A stretch of 64,000 nucleotides of DNA. Source: Onchidella celtica (taxonomy: Eukaryota; Mollusca; Gastropoda; Systellommatophora; Onchidiidae). The stretch covers positions 27,115,665 through 27,179,664 of the forward strand of contig OZ007582.1 in the NCBI GenBank assembly GCA_963931925.1, in the 5' to 3' direction. The first letter of the stretch is position 1, and every line of letters starts with the position of its first letter. The notes below the pieces were generated by a model. That model did no database searches. It worked only from the letters and a program-made list of their open reading frames with translations, and was not told the origin of the DNA. Both the position numbers and the translations under genes were made by a program. Below, one piece after another: positions 58,033 to 64,000 of the stretch.

Positions 58033-58454
58033 TAAAACACGAGGCCTTGCTACATACAACCTTTTCTTTTGGCCATAATAATATTATTTTGATTTTGCTT
58101 AAGCCTTGCAAAACCCTACAGATTTTCTGTGGTATTTGTAATATTTCGCCATTTCTAAAATGTGATACTTTATACAGTGGTCATTTTGATTCAAGCTAGG
58201 CATGATCAGGTGGAGATACTCTGTGTTTAAGACGTAATCCGCTTTGAACATTGATCTGTGGCGTTCCTGCTATAGTAAGTGATGTTTATTAAGCTCAGAA
58301 ACTGACAGAAAAGACAGTAGAAAGTAGTCTATGAGTATGTGACAGGCAGCGACAGTACTGTAGTACCGTTGTCTTAAAAAATGCCTCTGATCACGGAATC
58401 ATTGATTCATTCAACACAGATCAGGAACGGAAGATGCGGTTATTTTCATCATTA
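58033..58454. other. No gene seen; short shared repeat
   Basis: 58100-58150 (GCCTTGCAAAACCCTACAG and TTTTCTGTGG) resembles 23335-23395. Confidence 0.4.
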
Positions 58455-58580
58455 ATATTCATCTCTCTCTGTCTGTGTGTCTCTCTCTTTCTCTCGCTCT
58501 CCCCTTCTCCCTCCTCTCTTTCTCTCTCTTTTTCTCCTTCTCTCTCCCTCTCTCTCCCCCCCCTTTCTCTCCCACTGCTG
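58455..58580. repeat. (TC)n-rich tract
   Basis: TCTC units with CCC interruptions. Opposed frames here are artefacts. Confidence 0.9.
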
Positions 58581-58751
58581 CAGAAAGTGACACGTAACCT
58601 ATTTTTTTTATATAGAGAATCCAAATCTGCAAATAAATATTAATAACAAAACTAATGTCATGCCACAATGCATTAATTAACAATTGTGCAAGATGGGGAC
58701 TTGCTCTCTCGTGAGAATATAAATGACATATTATTATCACAATGTATCGTG

Positions 58752-59094
58752 TAGAAAAAGGGTGTTCACATTGTGGGTGGACTCGTGAGTTGTGCATGAA
58801 CAATCGTGCCCTTCGGAGTCTGAAGTGGCGGCGAGTCAACTAGTCATATTCATCCCATCCATCCATCCATCCATGCACCCATGCATCCATCCATCCACCC
58901 ATCCACCCACCCACCCATCCATCGACCCATCCATCCATCCACCTACCCATCCATCCATCCATCCACCTACCCACCCATCCATCCCTGCATCCATCCATCC
59001 ATCCACGCACCCATCCATCCACCCATCCGTCCATCCATCCACCCATCCATCCATGCATCCATCCATCCATCCACCCACCCACCCACCCACCCAT
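58752..59094 (+). repeat. Repeat with (CCAT)n tail, copy 2
   Basis: The unique part 58752-58847 (CATTGTGGGTGGACTCGTGA, GTTGTGCATGA, CTGAAGTGGCGGC) matches 56331-56424 and passes into 240 bp of CCAT/CCAC units. Four overlapping frames of 84-107 codons over the tail are repeat translations. Confidence 0.8.
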
Positions 59095-59740
59095 TGGTCA
59101 TGCTATACCAGATAGAAAAGAACAAACTACAACATTTGACATGAAGAGTGTAAAGGATGCCAGAAAGGTTAGGATATCTCAGGTTGAAAAGCCTCTCGAA
59201 CGGTGCACATTGTTAAATGTCTATAAAACAAGTGCTATTGGGTCAATTAAGTAATCAGAGAGTACCGATATAGCTGTTGTGGTATTGTGTGACACCTTCT
59301 TAACAAGTACTGCTTTTGTTAACATTCCCTTTTATTCCTTTCTTCCTTAGGACAATAGGAGTGCCTGCAAATTGTTGGGTAAGTACAGAGTTTTTTTGTG
59401 TACCCCCTTTTTCTCTCTCAAAATTTCCATCGATAATTCGTATGTCTGACGTTTTCTGTCAGTCAATCAGTAGAGCGTTTGTATATTTATCGATATACAA
59501 GTATTACACCCCTGTATCTGTGTGTCTGTGGTTAAAGACCTTACCTCCTTGTTCAGATCTGCCTGCCTGTGGGGTTTGTCTGCCATTTTGTTTGTCTGCT
59601 AGTATGTTCGTTTGTCCAGTTTGATTTCAATTATGTCTGTCTTGCTGTCCACTTTTTATACCCGTATGATAAGGTTCATGCTTCCGCCTTGCTCACCGTG
59701 TAGCTGAGGTGCCCGACATGGTTCAGAATAAGCATGTGTT
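59095..59740. other. No recognisable feature
   Basis: No exon or repeat with a second copy seen. Confidence 0.4.
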
Positions 59741-59974
59741 TTTCCATCTGTCTGTTTCTATCTATCTCTGTCTCTGTCTGTTTGTCTGTCTGTCGATCTT
59801 TTTTTGTCTGTGCGTCTCTCTGTTTCTCCCTACCTCTGTCTCTCTCAGTCTTTCTGTGTTTGTCTGTTTCTCTCTGTCTCTCTCTCACTCTCTCTCTTTG
59901 TCGTTCTGTTTCTATTTCTCTCAGTGTCTGTCTTTCTCAGTCTCCCCAAGATTGTTTTCATGCCTTATTATTCA

Positions 59975-60069
<95 letters not shown>

Positions 60070-60106
60070 CACACACGCGCACACACACACACACACACAC
60101 ACACTT
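59741..60106. repeat. CTGT/TC tract with pure (TC)n and (CA)n
   Basis: Degenerate CTGT/TCTC leads into a pure TC run of about 45 units (59977-60066), then CA units (60069-60105). Three plus-strand frames of 144-145 codons are open at once in all registers, a clear artefact. Confidence 0.97.
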
Positions 60107-60879
60107 CGGGGAAACTCCAGCACGCCCGTTGTCCTGCCCCTGATGGCCAGTATCTCGTTCTGGCTTCTTAATCAACTCAGGCACCCGATTTGTGTCAAGC
60201 CCACACTGCCAGCACGCCCCCCCCTCCCCCCGTCCTAAAAGCCCTCACTTTGCTGCCATTAACTGTAGAATTCTTTGTAGAGACTGGGTCACACCGCACA
60301 TGTTTAAAACTATTAAAATCTAAAATGTCTTCTGTTCTATTCTACATCTCTGTGAGCACGCTCCTTACCTTGCCCTCATCTTGAGTCTTTCAGAGCTCTT
60401 CCTTTTGTTTTACCGCTCACATATTTAACCACGGAAGGCATTCAATCGAGAAGCCGTGGCCAGTGGAATTCAGGGGGATAGGACAATGCTTTACAAGATC
60501 TATGTTTTAACGCTTGAACATCCAGACATTAATTGACATATCCAAAACTTCTGAAACGTGCAACGCTATTTTAAAGTAGTCAGATAAATGCTAAACCATC
60601 AATATTAATCTTTAGAACTTCTTTGTTGGTAGATCTGAAATTGAATTAAAAATGAACAAACAATGGATACGAAGTTGTTACGTTTTGCAAACATGGCAAT
60701 CCCCAGCCTCATCCAGACAAATCAATCTCAATTCACAGATGTGTATGCCAAACATTCATACTAGATCTAGTTGCAAGTTAATATACATCTTTGTCTTGCA
60801 TTCTTGGTTAGCACTTCTAGCATATGCGGCAATCCTGTCCTACTGGATAAATTATGGTCAGCTCCTCGTTCATTGTTGA
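60107..60879. other. No recognisable feature
   Basis: No supportable exon. Confidence 0.4.
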
Positions 60880-62320
60880 ATCAACAGACAAACACTTACA
60901 CTTGGTCCCTGGTAAGGAACCAGGGAGCAGCAGACAACAGCAGTGGGTAAATCATAATCGAGCACATGGCTTCATCTCAATGCCTATAATGGACATAGAC
61001 ATAAAAAACAACAGTCTTCTGATTCTTCTGGCAGAATCACGCCGACGCCTGCACAGATGGAATTTTCTGTATGGAGTGATGAACAGTTCTTTTGTTTCTC
61101 GGGGGCCTCAGCATAGTGCTGTTGGCCCCCTAATGAGTGATGAACATAGGAATGGCTACGCTTTTATACTGTGCGGCCAGCTGCAAATTACCGTCCAAAT
61201 GCCTAGATTTGATTGGTGCATCCATTCGAGCTCAGCTCGCAGTATTAATAGATTCTGCATGGAAGTTGGTCACGGCCTTGTACCAGAAACAGACAAGGTC
61301 AAATTAAAATGTCAAAACCATTACTAAAATCTCTAAACCCTCGTGCTTTCTACGTTTTATGTACGAATTTCTGAACGCGACTAAGCGTCTTAAACTATCT
61401 ATCCTTATTCACCCCTTCTCTTCCCTTGTAAGAGTTCATCAAAATCACGGGGTCGAGAATTGCACTGTCACCCCTAACTTATCCATTTATTCTATCTTGC
61501 CCCACTTTCTTTCCATCTCTAAGAAAAAGTGTTACAAAAACCAACTGTTCACGAGAACAGTTCAAGGACAATTTACGCTGGATATAATCAACGAGACCGT
61601 GAAAAAAAACAAGTCCTTGCGAGTCGTGACCCAGCACGACAATTATATCATTAACCTTGACATCCCCCACCCCAGTGGAAATTTTAAGAAAAATTTACAC
61701 GATAGGATCGAAGAAACCACAAAGTTATTGTGGTGGGGGCCCAAGTACTACTGTAGAAAAGTCAGCCTTAAGCTTGAGAACAAAAAAATCTAACTAAGAA
61801 CGTGCATATTGGATGGACAAAAAGCATACAATTATTGATGCCACGTTCTATAGAATCTAGTCTATCGAAACATTCTCACTCCACACAAACTTCTCACGAA
61901 CATTTATAATAACAATGACTATGTCACTGTATACTGCTGAATTAAAGTATAACTACAATCAAACAATCAGGCCTTACTGAAGGAATAGGCTCATAATTAT
62001 CTAGTCAACACACATAATTGCTGCTTATATACACATTCACAAACAATATACTGTTAATTAAAATACTGTGGTATCCAATGGCAGCAGTAGCTCTGGTAGC
62101 TTGGTTTGCCATGTCTCCATCTCATTGACCCGCTGACAAGGGCGTCAGGTTTGTCAGAAGTTCGGGTCACAGTCCGGAATGACGCTGGTGGAAAGAGGAT
62201 ATTCACAAAAAAGGATTGTAAAACTGGTTCATAAAGTAATGAACAAGATAAATGTGAATCCATCCACCGTCTAGAATTGAGGGGGACAAGTACTATCCAA
62301 CCCCAATACAAGACACAACA
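60880..62320 (-). repeat. Probable 3' LTR of the gypsy element
   Basis: Lies immediately downstream of the minus-strand pol frame. On the minus strand, 15 bases after the stop region, a purine-rich AAAGAG word is followed by TGTTGTGTCTTGTATTGGGG at 62320, a plausible polypurine tract and LTR start. The segment 60880-61960 has an old relative at 14585-15345, as expected for a multicopy LTR. The left end (CA on the minus strand) and target duplication were not fixed. Frames at 60854-61327 and 61359-61793 inside it are not called as genes. Confidence 0.45.
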
Positions 62321-62335
62321 CTCTTTAATAGGGAA

Positions 62336-64000
62336 CTAAATTAGACGTGACAAAACATCAGCTTGGGAATTGTCACCGCCAGGGATAGCCCGGATAACAA
62401 ACCGGTATTCCTGGAGTGCAAGACTCCACCTCGTTAGTCGAGCATTTTTAGCCCTGTTAGCCTTCAAGAATAACAACGGACGATGGTCCGTTTCAATTAT
62501 AAACTCGGACATGAGTAGATATCGCGAAAATGCGTTTACAGCAAAAATGATAGCGAGGCACTCTCGCTCGATAATTGCATAGCGGCATTCCCTATCTAGC
62601 AACTTGCGGCTGGCGTATAGACATGGCCGCAAGGTATCGTCTCGTTCCTGTAATAACACAGCTCCTAATCCCTTGTCCGACGCATCAGTGCGGACAATAA
62701 ATATTTGGTTTATATCTGTCAGTATGAGAATGGGTGAAGTCGAAAACAATCGTTGAACGGTACGAAGTGTATCAGCACATTCGGTTGTCCATTTCACTTT
62801 ATTAGGAAAATTCTTTCTTGTGAGGTCCGACAACGGAGCTGTAAGCGAAGAAAAATTTGGAATGAACTTCCTATAATAATTAAGAAAGCCCAATAAACTA
62901 CGAACTTCTTTCTTAGTTCGAGGGGGTTGGAGCTTTAAGATGGTAGTTATCTTCTTGTCATCAGGGGTCTGAACGCCGTGGGCAATTGTATGGCCCAGAA
63001 AATTAATTTCATTATATCCTAAAAACACCTTACTGGGTTTCGCCGTAAGGCCAGCTCGACGAAGAGCAATAAAAACTTGTCGTAGGGTTGCGAGGTGGCC
63101 CGACCAATTGGTTTCATAAATACAAATGTCGTCAAAATACGACAACACGGAATTCATATTCTGGAGCAATATTGTCATCATACGGGCGAAAGTGGCAGGG
63201 GCTGTAACTAATCCGAAAGGCATATAGCGCCACTGCATAAGACCGAACGGGGTCTGAAAAGCGGTATATTGCTTGCTATTCTCATCAAGCGGAATTTGCC
63301 AATAGCCTTTGGAAAGGTCAATTTTAGAAAAAATCGTTGCCCTCGCTAACTGCGCAAAAAGATTCTCCTGGTTGGGAATCGGTTCAGCGTCATATATCGT
63401 AACCTCATTAAGTTTACGATAGTCAATACAAAAACGCACTGTATCATCTTTTTTTTTCACTAAGACGATGGGTGAGTTATATGGGCTCGTCGATCGCTCT
63501 ATCACTCCCAGGTGAAACATGTTACGTACCTCGGTTATTATAGTCTCCTGTGCGTGCAGCGGACGCGGGTATGGTTTAACAAAGACGGGTATATCCGTCT
63601 TTAATCTTATAACATGCTGTACCAAAGAAGTATTACCTGGTAGATCAGTAAAGACTGTAGGAAACTCGTTAAGCAAATCTCTTATATCTTGTCTTTGCGA
63701 TTCAGACAGATCTGGATTTATATGTACATCCGACGTATTTTCAGAAGATTGAAGTGCGGGGATTGAATGCTCTATCTTAATAGGATCATCATCGTCAACT
63801 GAAACTAAGGCCGCATTGGCCTGAGCAACCACATTTCGGCGATTATTCTGACGATTATCATCGTCGGACAGGTACTGCTTTAACATATTTATATGGAAGA
63901 CTTTGTCCTGTCCCCGAATCTTGATAAGATAATTTACTCGAGAAAGTCTCTTTAGGACTTTAAAAGGTCCCTTCCATGTAAGAAGGAGTTTATTTTTCGT
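62336..64000 (-). CDS. pol: Ty3/gypsy-type pol: integrase C-end, reverse transcriptase, RNase H (partial)
   Basis: A 554-codon minus-strand frame, open at the right window edge. The first 38 codons include LLLTWKGPFKV, then YLIKIRG and FHINMLKQYL, the GPY/F module that ends gypsy-type integrases. Counting from the Met at 63886, reverse transcriptase follows: VRFCIDYRKLN (150-160), FSKIDLSKGYWQIPL (catalytic D190), QTPFGLMQWRYMPFGL (211-226), YFDD (250-253) and FLGHTIAHGV. RNase H has RTDAS (D401), ERE (440-442), ETDHRP (D467) and QADVLSRL (D510). A TAG stop follows two residues later. All catalytic acids are present and no frameshift is seen, so the copy may be recent. No integrase follows RNase H: the order is integrase, RT, RNase H, as in Gmr1-type elements. 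The LTR lies just downstream. Gag and protease would lie beyond the window. Confidence 0.95.
   Translation of the reverse strand, partial: TKNKLLLTWKGPFKVLKRLSRVNYLIKIRGQDKVFHINMLKQYLSDDDNRQNNRRNVVAQANAALVSVDDDDPIKIEHSIPALQSSENTSDVHINPDLSESQRQDIRDLLNEFPTVFTDLPGNTSLVQHVIRLKTDIPVFVKPYPRPLHAQETIITEVRNMFHLGVIERSTSPYNSPIVLVKKKDDTVRFCIDYRKLNEVTIYDAEPIPNQENLFAQLARATIFSKIDLSKGYWQIPLDENSKQYTAFQTPFGLMQWRYMPFGLVTAPATFARMMTILLQNMNSVLSYFDDICIYETNWSGHLATLRQVFIALRRAGLTAKPSKVFLGYNEINFLGHTIAHGVQTPDDKKITTILKLQPPRTKKEVRSLLGFLNYYRKFIPNFSSLTAPLSDLTRKNFPNKVKWTTECADTLRTVQRLFSTSPILILTDINQIFIVRTDASDKGLGAVLLQERDDTLRPCLYASRKLLDRECRYAIIERECLAIIFAVNAFSRYLLMSEFIIETDHRPLLFLKANRAKNARLTRWSLALQEYRFVIRAIPGGDNSQADVLSRLI

Noticed and set aside
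58792..59144. Histidine/proline/serine and glycine/aspartate/tryptophan-rich frames on both strands
   Set aside because: CCAT repeat translations.
59709..60238. Three frames of 144-145 codons
   Set aside because: All three plus-strand registers are open at once because the tract is TC/CA repeat.
60854..61327. 157-codon frame
   Set aside because: Overlaps the probable LTR and shows no domain or conservation in the related copy.
61359..61793. 144-codon frame near the gypsy element
   Set aside because: Inside the probable LTR; the related region at 14.6-15.3 kb does not preserve the frame.

Overview
This window looks like animal nuclear DNA, most likely from a lophotrochozoan and plausibly a gastropod mollusc. 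The taxon call is an inference from overall style: low gene density, very many short interspersed repeats, long poly(C)/poly(G) and tetranucleotide tracts, Helitrons, an L2-type LINE and repeated CTAGATCT-like words. Nothing here fixes the species. I found no complete host protein gene, rRNA or tRNA gene. Most of the 64 kb reads as intergenic or intronic sequence built from mobile-element debris.

The strongest coding feature is at the right edge (62336-64000, minus strand): a 554-codon open frame of a Ty3/gypsy-type retrotransposon. It begins, already open at the window edge, with the GPY/F module that closes an integrase. It then runs through reverse transcriptase and RNase H and stops. Integrase before reverse transcriptase is the reverse of the usual Ty3/gypsy order and matches the rare Gmr1-type arrangement. 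A probable 3' LTR lies to its left (about 60.9-62.3 kb), and a diverged relative of that LTR sits at 14.6-15.35 kb. Two non-LTR fragments are clear: the 3' end of an L2-like LINE (15842-16620, minus) with its ATT-repeat tail, and a 5'-truncated LINE ending in a C2H2 zinc finger (52460-53568, minus).

Short non-autonomous elements dominate by number. They include a SINE-like family of about 150 bp (seven copies plus two related 3' tails), a tRNA-derived SINE whose A box was the target of a hAT element (43253-43915), further hAT ends, two piggyBac-like MITEs with TTAA ends, Helitron ends, and several terminal-inverted-repeat families with two or three copies each. At 11737-12877 a 1.1-kb element has 58-bp arms matching at 57 positions, and its right side is an array of about 36-bp hairpin-forming units. 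Layout: satellite (0-0.6 kb); sparse DNA with a few MITEs (0.6-11 kb); inverted-repeat and LTR/LINE cluster (11.3-18.4 kb); simple repeats and the Helitron pair (19.5-24.2 kb); a GC-rich possible promoter/first exon (24.4-25.4 kb); sparse DNA with inverted and direct repeats (25.4-34 kb); SINE, MITE and microsatellite territory (34-60 kb); the gypsy element (60.9-64 kb).

Host-gene evidence is weak: a CpG-rich block followed by a good splice donor (24400-25371), a minus-strand reading frame behind a good splice acceptor (51491-51753), and one 158-codon frame without a recognisable domain (32982-33458). All alignments were done by eye, so copy boundaries are approximate.
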